From Pyxidicoccus caerfyrddinensis (GTDB lineage: Bacteria; Myxococcota; Myxococcia; Myxococcales; Myxococcaceae): a DNA stretch of 64,000 nucleotides. Below, one piece after another: positions 33,201 through 35,398 of this stretch. Location: the NCBI RefSeq assembly GCF_010894405.1, contig NZ_JAAIYA010000029.1:1-64000 (forward strand), given 5' to 3'. A program made the position numbers and the translations under genes. The first letter of the stretch is position 1; each line of letters opens with the position of its first letter. The notes beneath the pieces are model-generated. The model saw only the letters and a list, made by a program, of their open reading frames with translations. It was not told where the DNA came from and made no database searches.

Positions 33201-35398
33201 ACGACCTGCCGTTGGTGGTCATCCAGGAGATGGAGGAGGGGACCTGCAACCCGGTGGGAGCGCCGAAGTGCTCGCTCAACTGGCAGGGCCAGCCCGAGCT
33301 CACCGCGTACACCGCCACCAACGTGTCGAAGAACGCGCGCGTCTTCCTGGGGCCGCTGCTCGACTTCCGGGGCCTGTACATCAACTCCGCGGAGCTGGGG
33401 AAGGACGCGAGGTGCGTGCCCGGAGTGTCCAGCTTCACCTGTGCGCACGGGCGCTGCCTGCCGACGGGAGCGTCGCTGCCGGACGGAACACCCGAGCACC
33501 GCTGCCACGTGCCCCAGTGTGACGACGGCGTGGACAACGAGACCGGCGCGGGCGCGGACGGCCTGGTGGACTACCCGCATGACCCGGGCTGCTCGTCGGC
33601 CGATGACGACAACGAGGACGACCCAATCCCGGCGCCCGAGTGCGCTCCGACCCGCACGGGCGATCCGGATGGAGATGGCCACGGGACCTGGCCGGCCGAC
33701 CCCGGCTGTGGAAGCGCGAGCGGGACTTCCGAATCTGGCGACGGCGAGAGCTGTGAGACGCCCATCGACTTCAATGAGCTCGCCGTGAATGGCGCCACCA
33801 GCGTCCAGCTCGACTTCACCACCGCGACGGATGACGAGCAGCTCGACTGCGGCAATCCTGGCGCCGTCGACCGGGTGGTCGGCATCCGGGTTCCATCGGG
33901 AGGCCGGCTGACCATCCGTGGAGGCACCCACATCTCCGCGCTCTCGCTGCGGACGGCCTGCAGCCGCGATACCCGGGACATGGCCTGCAAGCAGCCGAGG
34001 AGCGGCTCCTGGGACGGAGGTTCCGGCTCGGCGCCCATCGAGGTCGTCGTGGACCCGATGGGGGCGGAGACCCTCTACGTGGTGGCCGAGGGAAGCGGGG
34101 TCGCGACGCTCGAAATCGAGCAGGAGAGGTATCTCGGCGAACCGTGCGATCCCTCGCAGCCCTGGTCGGTCTGCGACCCCTACACGCGGTGCCTGCCCAA
34201 CCCGGACGCATCCGGGTACTCCTGTGGCATCCCGCAGTGCAGCGACTACGAGAACAACGACGAGGGCGAGGACGACGTCTGGGACTACCCGAACGATCCG
34301 GGCTGTACGGACCCGTTCGACAACAGTGAGTCCAACCCGGGCCCCCTCCCCGAGTGCGCCGATACGACGGACAACGATGGCGATGGGCTCAACAACTTCG
34401 GCGAAGACCCCGAGTGCCGAAACGCCGCGGACACCAGCGAGCGCTACTGCGGCGAGAACGTCGCCACCAGCGCCAACCCGGTCGTGGTCAACGGGTCGAC
34501 CGTGGGCTCCAGGGACGTCGAGTGGAGCTGCTCGGATTCGAGCGCACCCAACAAGGTGTACGACTTCATCGCGCCCCTGACTGGGCGCTACCGGGTGACG
34601 CTGCAGAGCGACTCGGAGGCCATCCTGAGCGTCCTGAGTGGCGGCTGCGAGGGCGACGTCATTGGCGACGCGTGTGATTGGACGGGCGAGACGGGGACCC
34701 TGACGCGGCAGCTGCAACTGGAGCAGGGCCAGCACATCGTCCTCGTGGTCGAGGCCTATCGAAGGGCGGGCCCGTTCACCCTCACCATCCAGGGACCCGC
34801 GCAGTGCAGCAACGGGATCAGCGATGACGGCGACGGCCTCGTCGACTACCCCGCCGACCCCGGGTGCGCATCCCCCCAGGACAACGACGAGACGGATCCC
34901 CCCACCCTGCCGTGCCGCAACGACAAGGACGACGACGGCGACGGGAAGATCGACAGCGATGACCCAGCCTGCTTCGCCCCAGGGGTGCTGAGCGAGAAGG
35001 CGCTGTGTCAGGGCGTGGAGGCCACGGAGCTGCCCTTCGGACCCCTGCCGCTCTACGTCGACGGCGTCACCTCCGGTCCGGGGGTGCTCTCCTCGGACTG
35101 CAACTACTACAACACCACCGTGCCTGAGAAGGTGTTCCTCTGGGTGGCGCCAGCCGCGGGCCGCTACGAGCTCAACACCAACAACTCCAGCTTCAACACG
35201 ACCCTGGCGGTCTACCCGCCTTCCTGCCAGCCAGCGGAGCTCGTGGCGTGCACCGACTACGGCGGCGCCACTCCAGGCGCCAGCCGACTGGTGCTGGACC
35301 TCGAGGAGCGCCAGCCCATCCTCATCGTCGTCGACGGCCTGTCGTCACTGGACCAGGGGCCGTTCTCGCTCGCCATCCGCGAGGTGCCGGCCCCATGA
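3296..35398 (+). CDS. Giant secreted Ig/propeller/TIG repeat protein, about 10,700 aa
   Basis: One uninterrupted frame of 10,700 codons. I choose the GTG at 3296 because GGAGGGGG lies five bases upstream and it gives a clean Sec signal peptide (basic start, LAILCLGLALSASA, cleavage near residue 26); an ATG at 3272 is in frame but poorer. Order: unassigned N-terminus (27-260); two Big_2-like domains (260-460); a long array of Ig-like domains (460-2915); seven repeats of LVIVD-type propeller, Big_5-like domain and two IPT/TIG domains (2920-7420); a Big_5/Ig stretch (7420-7935); a propeller (7940-8300); Ig domains (8300-8710); a long propeller (8710-9285); Ig domains (9290-9900); and a Cys-rich, Asp-rich C-terminus with PPC-like domains (9905-10700). 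It has no transmembrane anchor or enzyme domain. It is probably an extracellular or surface adhesin or scaffold. Its stop overlaps the start of parvulin C. Function is inferred from architecture only. Confidence 0.9.
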   Translation: MNRFVTNGGRAVLAILCLGLALSASAQQPPPEPVVTAAYPLAPLRPGATSAEIGFDIAEQPSRLRVSVTSDSATKGSFVTLNDLLVERDFAGAVPFHLLIPLKAPFPDDGVLTVIATPLAADGTSGDPLPVTFSAKSSPPAFGATPIAVRANEARSHITLEVNYTGDVSSAEVSVLGASAIALNLVHGDLGEVEPRAFMVARGLVGRPRASAPGRISFTIPTLEGISIPPDGVVIADVALRDAFGRTVHTSAVEFASSTTFDPLVDLVVSPSSLLLEQIGQAVRLQVTGRFAVAGDVDLSGARHGVTYASGNPDVVSVAQDGMAVALLPGETTLQVTYANRTVDVPVLVTQQAQFERVEIHRDLDPRTLIEPLEFVIDRVGGTLPLKLVGVLRVDGAERYVDLTSFTSKVQWTSSDTSVEVSAQGRLTAKRPGFASIQATYRVNDSTTLTASARQVEAKNAAPEIRLASPTTVTAGTSFEVKALATDDMGIKEVRFFLGKARVPVAVDTQAPYVLQVQAPTQSGATLEVAAEVEDIGGAMTPAAAVKVKVTPVPGPSAKQIVYEVPSPGAHLIEGLPQVIRVTSGNWMSGNLSPSDFQTVRFTVDGAPLGASQTPRMEIRALPNTDPEELVAVPLWEITYVPPPGSAGTTAMVRAVGVDRGGASAEGAAMLVRIVRNEPPLVSIRQPMGSSVEARAGLPLTVSGTIGDDALSFGVRVALLVDGNAVATQQLSAEGLAGTSTASKDFSFTWTPPSGSVGRRHQVEVQAIDNAGQERRARFELVVQADAAPTIAISTPTDGANVVAGTTLRLTANVVDDKADTVNVAWYVNDAGVGQSSAPPYLVRFATPGQAGDLSVTAVARDARGQTGTPLHGVTVHVEPDTTAPTVAFQAPRPGIKVPVSQPLLVTVTGGDNVDTVKVRLFTQRPGGERVLLVQDASPLEDEGRLGSFITHAVVPKAQLVEGLKLIAEAEDAAGRVGVQERVLALNTQDALPTVAFVTPSAEDTVPVGTVLTVLLSAEDDVAIASVELYQGATRVGDPLAAPPYRFLVSLPDSPQAVQLRARATDSAGQQSGDTLLTIHVVPDDEKPMVAFRTPVEGGRLFTGDSVPIEVVSADNVGVTKATLFVNDVEAGTSTSGTQENLYQVFRFNGVRATPAAPDKPMSLLARVEDAAGNKAERRIELQVGANTRPEVTLYTPAPRTPVKEGEDVDITFTVANDDGNVTWAGRSGGVLQDGGFPPIPTNGKQDLSKLQRLVVRAPLVQDGGPPPTVGVAAVDLHDAGTYTDVVLDVAEDTESPTVVLVSPQPAREGVLEVPQNGSLSMRVDVSDDVRVTRVGVVVDADYELAESSSGARIREAEWRFEEERTPNPLGPGDILLSRRYAGSWAGAVGFPASDMSLAPGLHTLRAKVYDAAGNFELSSSVQFRIVAREDKLPPVVRISLDGTPDARTCVAGSTPVLRVHATDDGELSSLSVLFDGDPVEPGGGLELTSSPSNITLSGPFPLLPLDADGPRTVVFEARAVDAANRATVTSFSCQLVADTAPVVVWTMPDPGSRLTEEQLTPATLELQDDVKLRSAWLVAPSVSLSAVGESSFQLSFPSEISPGDRPVSSATLSFGRERTTALPARFTATVGSKGVTVSPQALLADDNAPGALVLELPRWESTNAAVANVTYVYRPHANATSPFFAAHPPSQARALTLTPDGTGTLLTADLGFPASLVDMEEVVVTFSAGASNEAPLVSRLSIRYLGHTAPQVRVVAEGMKAAVEAINPALAGAGRPTARPVSLRIPEAWGAAQVLYTALVVDSRGATARAERTFSVQADGQPPAVSVTSAGNQGVVVEGRDFKATVRVTDNASTARVRLYARGTQVGEELLVGPRQDVEFTIPGALATAGTLELSATAWDRAGNTATSSPLFAQVRADTAPVVEWVSLTSAGEQVTQRELQSGFVRLIQNTNAELRFRVRDDVVVTDFQVDYDGEDPSGGPLSWVAVNAASREQTLSFKPPVGLNGAPSVLTITARDDQGHEGRTRLIIESRQPRAPDLAILEPAVDGYLVEGSIQLQLRALSGDDLGVKRVELYVNGGTTPAVTLGEMDGRAVETFRDGDGIPTPSDPLVRMALAAMRVPTEEMGRFKTYRTTLSLPPGFVKLDPSRTEAFIRLRVDAVDREDHRASLERRVRIVQDTSLPVASILRPTLGSDIVEGTPVLIQVQARDNAFVDRIEIYAGPSAEEMKPVYTAGDFPPVNALPGSAFDVYTPFVTYQHIVPKLESRAALDVVPYFVATRARDVSGQWSELEYQQIDVVRDREPALAIVSPADGTQVVRGNPVTVVLAAEDDVAVTSVQLFRVMQVDGVMTKVPYGLALERPPFTFAYVPPADLPKGTTVILEGKAVDSFGHFVFSQAVTLIAEEDQPPTVAIAQPGDNATVVEGRDFSVLVAAQDDVRVEAVEVTVEGGVDGPLHFVGTSRPYTFRVPLPYGSDGRTLTVRAKARDSAGKTVTAPERRVRAIRDTQKPTVAFASPAHNSRMVEGLRLDVEARAEDNVGVAAVTVHVKVGSAAPKEVARFAAPPFRFSYPIAKDLVAENGTPVPLEFTAEALDTSGNSATTLVRVEAIGDAKPTVTVSTASQAVAGRPTTFFANASDDVSVAHVTFLVGPSEDLVSEVGRHFLLPFEHRYVADPAQVGQTLWLRARVVDSAGQESLSRAVSFKVVEDRPPRVVLVRPSDGATLLEGGRVRMEAEVEDAEGAVSSVTFFVDGRKVATATAPAGIPGRPTAYVASYVVPVNNPRAYLDFQAVAVDSAGHEVASQTQSVLIIRDEVPPNVELVDPPDLDVVTEAEPLVLAAAAEDNGIVDAVSFYVDGTRVGTSMVPVLGSAGRPLYPFTWLVPNSAASAEELLVIKADAKDLSGKVGQSANVSVEVGMRPARTPAYFFGMSGPGDYRLGALALDAKTRKGIVGGWDLPEGVPVRPQGAHVFTLTAEGVQPGGTVKLPGIPVAATFHGNLALVAVQGLNEEPSELVVIDTTTLSMPVLRGSIDLPGPEVYAVKAEGNLAFVANGEAGVVVVDLKPVGLEVPGLPQRLNVVPVVGDARDVAVVGNDLLVAAGSAGLRVHDLLDPEMGERGFTPVPGGAEEVEVSGTRALVGCQGASSALAVVDLGSSPPLVEALLSHSPRRRDLVATGQRSLAMSGGLAVSTVQLVDQESRPVKGLLSASVVPPEGFPKTFVRANVPQAQDVSIFEGQPFTLFGHQGLVDFNLPQFLVTDVVPANGADQVALSGTAPSVTVTFSQPIDAAFLSAHPTLAVLRVGTPFSSTVVPATASVGESPRQLVFTLTGTEPKLPRNADIYVVITGGESGLRSEAGTLQATFTSRFRTRAAEGEPPTVVRVEPPAGPEDGGTRVKIHGVGLVSGARVFFSTEEATEVGLDPSGAFLTAVTPPQVKGPVRVTVINPDGLQGSLLGGFVYLPMLEVNFASPAAGRTQGDDLVELSGAGFQVGATVTFRGVSRSRPATRVEVLSPGRVRLRTPEGDFGPADIIVENPDGQRVEALGAFLYSNLRTADIVSRYDPQKDGSDGRPQERLPQGMPGQLVLSGKRAWVLSDGAVSQGATVVEVLKKSLQGALSLVDVSDPKDAKMMGGVSFPPPYLPRALAVRGTTAYVVADAPELQGVELVGEGGPSLLVVDATNPTAPKFAYAMPFEGKAHGVDVVDDLALVAAGEGGLAIFSLRDPLKPMLVGSVRSFLQGGALGTPSITRVKAMGRYAAVTAMRSSFSGSTLVVDLARPGFPVVGEVAPSLGDLAVSGTLGLAASSDARTVSLAQPTKPRVVSAVKSLVPVQFFSADLGPHLGATAGSSLVQLNLVSDLAAPLSVDAVDLYPATSLADVAVEGNLVAATINGVVPRSGATDALALVEVPFPIVVGSTPRAGATGVRVSEPITLMLSVPLHHDSRVRERFSVRLLKLNGSADGALVDATWSLNEARTAIILDPSQDLDERTAYRVVAQGLVSDGDAVMPGRFVAEFETSTSADRVPVTLICPASTPDGLRDCVEPRQGPVEGDTLVTLRGAGFEPGLEVRFGGTAAKVVEVASDRTWVRVRTPAGAAGAASLEVRNPSGGSLMRLGAYLYTEALSLASITPDRGPTSGGTRVVLEGTGFATDRPMDVFFGTQRALRVRTLGMGRLEAYTPNGLRGPVAVTVVRPAPDGDTVTREGFYTFDQPTDSALAFSGEIRDVLVIGDAIYTVGAQGLRVVDLSNLYTRGPLAGIPIPPERRTELIDEDRDRVDDRIIGQWDSQGGELLSLAYPVEGGDRLFVGAGRRNAAGEYAVATVMELDISNPAQPRLVSSTPAGAGAVFGLDARGDRLLAAAGAGGLRGYDISHAPFLLNTRGTPIAPDTRSTQATALAVEGGRAVLGTGVWTQGHRFTQGRLHLLNVERLTEDAESAPLVLGSVELDVQRVRMHRGWAVVAAGDAGLVLVRLTGEGAPAISEHKVGKAVLGGFASDVRLVGSLAYVAVGEAGVAVVDLSNLEAPKLLYHVTGARGGAARTVAVAGGRVISVRQRSSTSWSLEFGPAAELVLVSSSVGRGDRVPRELPSLLLTFSTTITPESARQAVSFLVNGEEWLKTAEPQVDLEAGSAELPVSTVVLRFRPQTPLPAVAGQCFSGLRLSVSTELATPDGKRLMAPFAADFESAGGLFPRPRIAQVVPRVGPVSGGSILQILGEGFTQDVKVRIGGADAVVLPSAIHDSTRLTVKTPEGVPGLADVEVINYEPGCLSGLSDRRPGGFLYKSPLWLSSATPRFLNARGGSRMEITGDGFLPAWAYGAMGAPVVKVGGVDALAVSVASTGLLNVEAPPGSFGANGFADVTVSTTLPDNRGGNTADSLPESASLVEKVGYGLERSLPLGVNRPGPANAGEEYAAGIFPKTLFVSPEHPKRIYASAGASGNGNRTSRPYTGPLTGGGVFYDSMRLAHYDMNKPGEPEATDGTAAEPADAQVDRLFAVLNRYLPAGSPLPDIALTPDSMDVAALPGQVLVANGEAGLAVLNPSDLKELGAAKFGVFGEAEYATRLLPTPIGSWVAFNGMVPNPPPGDSMCRGTQPAAGAGGKVRLLDTRFPADPLLVRTVDVGAEPYGMTVHGGLLFVAAGQHEGVYYCSSNPTAPPPPEFSVSGGARGGQRTTYHAREGVVEKPEGLFSIHDPSSREKPNRGSLSYDVNLTDVVVVRDVAIVAAAELGLLFIDVSNLDKPVELVGKRILFSEALSNVPGQPQRLRLVGDMLFVSANEGGVVLVDVADPRNPRLVAGGNTEAAMDSAAVGDRLLVAGKDRVTELLVPFSFVTGMTPERDSVVPPEGPSFTVLFSRPINPGSVRTSVGALGEPITLELLDENDQPVMQGPARMPLTWTSLTNHELLRYGLSVTVGGTLAANKPYTLRIAGVTDDRGGRLLIPFKGRFRTGGASSKLPVVASVTPRLVSLQGGHITLVGSGFGTNALVRIGGTEVDCVIPASECSVTDGDTRLTLKAPSSDQPGPADVVVRDPGGPRSELPSGVFYLDDLVGAHATLSPDHGPVGGNTRVTLTLDRAAIAPGTRVRVGTRLAGEVDVIDLRQVKFTLPEGTAGLVPVALERDAEDPEDEPESFVVGTFSYDLPFGSHLTLPGFPPLEASEIKLDGSTLYVGVSANAPGLQIFDVLLEERPIRKGSLRTTAPVLGLDVSHPLALLAEGPGITAVDVSDPARPFTVGRVATSGTATGVRIEGTRAYVSVTEPSSGSGQIQVLDLTKPTLDVVTSEARLLYPEDGLALDLGPDRFYVLTSKVNGESGDGLRLSIYDRAGAKKGWVTVDASLTSTSVLLRSRVAVRAGRAYVTVGQRVYVFDVSPEREAAPVALQSAQLAAEGRGLTWAGGSLWVATRDATQSVVEVPPAELLAVGSSPVNDALAPVAAQVSVDFNLAVAPATVVGAVQVKATGADNVERTVAGTWKVIPRVRGSSLLFEPASMTQEPPVPPFNGGERVRVTIPKGSLRTVGASPIALATAVDLRFTVAEEGALQPTLASVTPSNGLRTQTTAVVIEGAHFRPLTDGTGTKVLVGGQVLLPKTGSDNSKLLVDVPPSAAAGPVSVQVVDPSGLSALRLGGFVYRDPLLVETLTPDRADQRGGTDVLLSGTGFRPGLRVMFGGTESADVRVLSSRTALANAPPHEAGLVDVEARVADDVPYTKARSFLYGTGAVSRLGTPPLRHLLLDRGVVFAAIGGEVEVTGPGGDPVSGGGLRVWSPGGLLVADPAEPTAIREITRLTFSDSTQGGAWRLARLGDRLYVAAGTGGLKVVDITRPAAPSLEFSLAGQGPTVDVAAGGEMVFTADSSGVRAWRTTEDARPRLTGQRAIEGGVSALALHGGYLLAAGGSAGNAVLYVLDARRGDLAVVGQRPLAGRARHITTEGHRAFVSLGKRKEVALIDLRYPESPQLDVVLPLQDPLGSGHVSAEQTHVAAGIAWVAAGGGKVQRFRVPAAGSPAWLERVSVTGDANTLAFRGSHLLVGTLVLDVGGRAVELPVQHAEEAASPLAGMIATAPLSHLEVLGTRPGEGERVSIHTAPEVLLSELPRSTTLHEVRLEVADGGTTVPVEWLATSVDGGPRIVAVDPELSVSTDYVLRIGAGLTDLRDGGLGTDTEVRFQTASLDTPAAPVLGEVLPAYGLPDGGEMVALRGEGFMSGCAVSIGGAPALGCRLENDAGTLVTTQAPRGVPGAAAVQLTNPDGLSAMRLGAYRYLLPPRITKVEPASAPVNSRAVITLSGEGLFGGSRVLFTPEGAPQRVPARGVVVDSTGALKVTVPDGIVGPVALTLETPGAVTPVSHTLPRAFTFTLPSRDELAADGHVSATVGYALLAAKGDKLLALDVSMPGSTSTSAQVAGVVEPSALTVAGGRAVLVGTHAVARYDLGTCGSGPGAPCFPQERDRVLLAPGTLMTAAAANADATTVALGGGGDLVLLSELRGDGGTAGALEVVAQLSVAPGTIRGLGMVEGGALAVLIEEGGASRLELRGTEDGELRTLSVINGLPAGARALAVDGSRVAVAVGTSVHVYEAFHPDAPQLLGSWTPANAAHAPRSVALSGPWVLAAGLNRAAWVDLTGGSGPVERTFVTYPDLAAPKALLGNGMALIGDASRTYLFDTLAYPTVARGTPPPGGSLAPGETVFLSLASELPLSVAAQSAFTMVDEQGVVVPPATASPVAGTVQFTPASPLTVGHPYTARVTFAPTGVLGGTVLQPWWFSLKAGAGAPAFSVSAIVPAFGSMEGGYPVAILGTGLPAGAKVLFGGLLASDDPDHTATSTALQVLAPRTTSAGPVRVRIQPEVGTPFDVPGGFVYLSKLRYTEVSPDRADVGGEKVTVIGGGFTRGLQVLLDGVLAQTSNLTPTSVDVFVPAGPAGPVALRLKQQGEEISVPGAVTRGDRRAPKLLRWNVSSKVQVDRLQKVFTATFDEPLAADGGPRRSIGLYDANGAPVLGGSVVVDLAARTVSYVLPESAAPLTGMARYTVRVDKVADVEGNESAPVAEPFVVKDDVPPEVVITLVGSSQPLGTLPLPVNVEHAFSVTGTDNSGVQPKNPRLTIGGQALSLSGGVFRYRWPLEAAHTQPQLVATMEDAVGNVGTKPVTLTLTDDPPPTLVFKTPVERVLTKEEGESITLSAEARDNSWVSAIELSLNGSLFKRDTYTSSQTQPVVSGAMLRMEPVASGPEVRDIVGRSVDSNGRYSEPQVIQVTVKPDVTPPTLAWVAPADGSEVASGTALELRLTVTDNNPVTSVSITQAIGAESAVPLASFQRPPAGIRWVAPAVTARTPVRLRVTAKDVRGNEAWKDTVVTVMPPLASGRPVVAFRSPAPGTSIPESFMVNAQVDATAPAGIASVRLSFDGQEVTLTRPPWTYLFPVPMTNGVARRAVMRAVAVDVNGQESEPALQEVNILEYTSSTPSFSVATRPAGPVWLGGSTLHVNGAGTDGGVALSASVRAADASVPSVGGDAFELPLSREQDAVVASVQADAFGTGNLVRTREGRLAVFARGPATVRSTPGADVKAVAVRGDTWALLRDDAAGRSLVELRSRATLDVIGSRTLVGRAVGLAFVEDRLAVAVSRQGTGALELLSLPELSTAATVELRGPPSAVASVRGGLLVGTNEGVEARNARGERLSLVPLDRVVALAANGTDAVALRGAGQVDLLDMTALHAPVVQRTHSGATGATAVALVGPLPCAVGTSVQCFSAAGSMGTLPLDASAVSATAFGPWLVVGTARGARIFDAASMQVPDAGYPLGSGEFPAVVGQAAIAGGDLFAADSRAVSRLALARGPAQPVVTLGAPDGGVAGTRLALSPTMQDDEGLSLNAYTAELRLDGRSVEVLDSRLPGAVDLPRDAGAAALSLHVRDHAGNLVSASATVSLGAPDGGPALVALRAPASGYESTHLSVVPVPAEPARVDRVVVELATPGAGGAVIASAEGVAPAFAVDLAVPPLGTERRPAGDYVLRAVAYDGSTPGAVWEQSIQILAAQPGPSFSLSWMGNGETLVPEGTTLAVTAAFVEGESTVAQVRFFVEGEERQVVSSAPFVAALRMPRLSELDAGPGPVDVELSAVAITQAGRASNSLAPVRVKVVADIVPPVIGAAQFVVEPAGETVVAGSTVLARLSASDEVGVESLSLQAFLGGSLVASGGTTLSYTVPGDTLVNTSFQVVAKAKDRNGNEATQVRTRRVVAPVLPDSGSVSGGSFARARKLTLRGDLVAVTTPTGVVLGRLSHRPVPSVTPLATLPYASEPTGVAFSDNLLVVSRGAAGVDVVDISTPEQPRFQGNRAVTSPALAVASAGLVVMSEQNSVRGVDLSDPRRPGIGSSFLDEGVLLALNPDAIVTGRTGSVHVLALNAGVTGNAAWTVQGSPRVAHLTGDVLMVGTSEALELLPLELLPLDMSLPRQKLLLGTGVQALAVAGGMAYLACDDGLLRMVDVREPRALRVVAVEPLVATSLTVSGGLLVATTESGLVLRELHVPQVAMSPDALGSFDTNASGLVASRRGVLVASGDGVRLLDLVEPAAPGVAQTFHAGAAARQVEQVGHDVFVLGQDRLTVWVEKGDGSFSQPLNDADRRSRLDGLGNVGRVHAAQRRLWATGASRLSSVTLPQAQDARQLELPAAPVDVSGDERRAVVALGSAGFALVEVDPTGGLALRATVPGAAVDAVALEGDLAVTGDTTGLRVHALSGAAPVLRGTGTTDAPVRRIRLAGRLALVVTGAGVEAWDLTSEVAPARVARLVVDDARDARLVGGLVVVAAGAGGVKVFPAPDEPVAPSARLVPPTPVLDVNPGQRIMVEALVSGLRADDAELLVNGQPWLRLETEEPRAYWFVPGTATPATPFTLQVRVRGAGGVEALSPPMTLRVLGSTSPGTPFVSFDGSPPDARFTPGQSLNLSVSVSGGLPPYTVTARLDGTVLGSLWPSSLQSSFAGTLRLPAFGEPLPTGVLTVTAVDSLGQQATTSRSLPLSVDLGSPTLLSELPTGLRILPFVNTFNLYARDDGPSTLRLYLDGTLVASASNLVANGNQYMLPVTLRLSPALLGKTVRLKAVVEDFAGNTPLEATRDYVVQPDGAAPEILLYDGPPYEAQEGGTYSYDFRASDVENDLKKMEIFTVIGGRWIGDGQVEGGTSQFLNSGTSRVTGSYTLPLLKDLGGRNYMCLLAVATDLAGHKREKSYCHFVRVNAGPLLSAMVLHVGGLTGVPAGYPVTIQATATDSEHRVADLQMSVIGPEGALSGSAKTCVDDGKTCTSRVENVVTTEGGALRVVATARDSLDAGTTYEAPVQVVPNVAPTVTLASSTNYVLVGSLVNVEAEFYDELRLSTAQLSVEQVDGGVLSLEAWSEFGVENRQSHSLADSYLATEPGTLRFHASATDYPGLDGGAEFYVRVLPEEAGSTCEAAVPMPASKHFMPVLQPMSPPFEACGRTFTQGAWVELPFDGPAQRVTFYASHNGPYYENYDLPLVVIQEMEEGTCNPVGAPKCSLNWQGQPELTAYTATNVSKNARVFLGPLLDFRGLYINSAELGKDARCVPGVSSFTCAHGRCLPTGASLPDGTPEHRCHVPQCDDGVDNETGAGADGLVDYPHDPGCSSADDDNEDDPIPAPECAPTRTGDPDGDGHGTWPADPGCGSASGTSESGDGESCETPIDFNELAVNGATSVQLDFTTATDDEQLDCGNPGAVDRVVGIRVPSGGRLTIRGGTHISALSLRTACSRDTRDMACKQPRSGSWDGGSGSAPIEVVVDPMGAETLYVVAEGSGVATLEIEQERYLGEPCDPSQPWSVCDPYTRCLPNPDASGYSCGIPQCSDYENNDEGEDDVWDYPNDPGCTDPFDNSESNPGPLPECADTTDNDGDGLNNFGEDPECRNAADTSERYCGENVATSANPVVVNGSTVGSRDVEWSCSDSSAPNKVYDFIAPLTGRYRVTLQSDSEAILSVLSGGCEGDVIGDACDWTGETGTLTRQLQLEQGQHIVLVVEAYRRAGPFTLTIQGPAQCSNGISDDGDGLVDYPADPGCASPQDNDETDPPTLPCRNDKDDDGDGKIDSDDPACFAPGVLSEKALCQGVEATELPFGPLPLYVDGVTSGPGVLSSDCNYYNTTVPEKVFLWVAPAAGRYELNTNNSSFNTTLAVYPPSCQPAELVACTDYGGATPGASRLVLDLEERQPILIVVDGLSSLDQGPFSLAIREVPAP
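4080..12045 (+). repeat. Bacterial Ig-like domain array, N-terminal third of the giant protein
   Basis: After two Big_2-like domains (each with a YASGNPDVVSV or WTSSDTSVEV core), roughly twenty domains of about 90-110 residues follow in tandem. Each has a P-x-V opening strand, G-x-x-V/L, a central DD/DN-x-x-V-x-x-V motif and a closing A-x-D-x-x-G segment, typical of all-beta Ig-like modules in bacterial surface proteins. The copies are diverged, so there is no long DNA-level tandem repeat. A rod-like stalk is the likely physical role. Confidence 0.75.
12060..25555 (+). repeat. Seven-fold super-repeat: LVIVD propeller, Big_5-like, TIG, TIG
   Basis: Seven units begin near 12060, 13950, 15920, 17940, 20180, 21910 and 23820, each 1.7-2.2 kb. 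Every unit opens with a propeller of blades such as LAFVANGEAGVVVVDL. It continues with a Big_5/SbsA-like domain (P-x-x-G-x-x-x-V...FSxPI) and ends with two IPT/TIG domains (TPxxGPxxGGTxVxIxGxGF...FGG...VxVxNPDG). The order never changes. Units have diverged strongly in sequence, so the duplications are old and have been kept. Confidence 0.75.
33500..35395 (+). repeat. Cys/Asp-rich C-terminal modules with PPC-like domains
   Basis: Six short modules of the type C-x-x-x-x-D-x-D-G-D-G-L-x-D-Y-P-x-D-P-G-C lie near 33515, 33640, 34235, 34350, 34800 and 34910. They come in pairs and alternate with three beta domains resembling pre-peptidase C-terminal (PPC) folds (33750-34125, 34450-34795, 35010-35395). 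The DxDGDG loops resemble calcium-binding thrombospondin type-3 or dockerin loops, and the flanking Cys pairs probably form disulphides. Nearly all cysteines of the giant protein are concentrated here. The role is probably stabilisation or attachment at the cell surface; that is inference. Confidence 0.65.

Noticed and set aside
35248..35394. An earlier start for parvulin C inside the giant gene
   Set aside because: The added residues are Arg/His/Pro-rich shadow sequence. The ATG that overlaps the giant gene's stop, or the next one at 35440, gives a proper lipoprotein leader.
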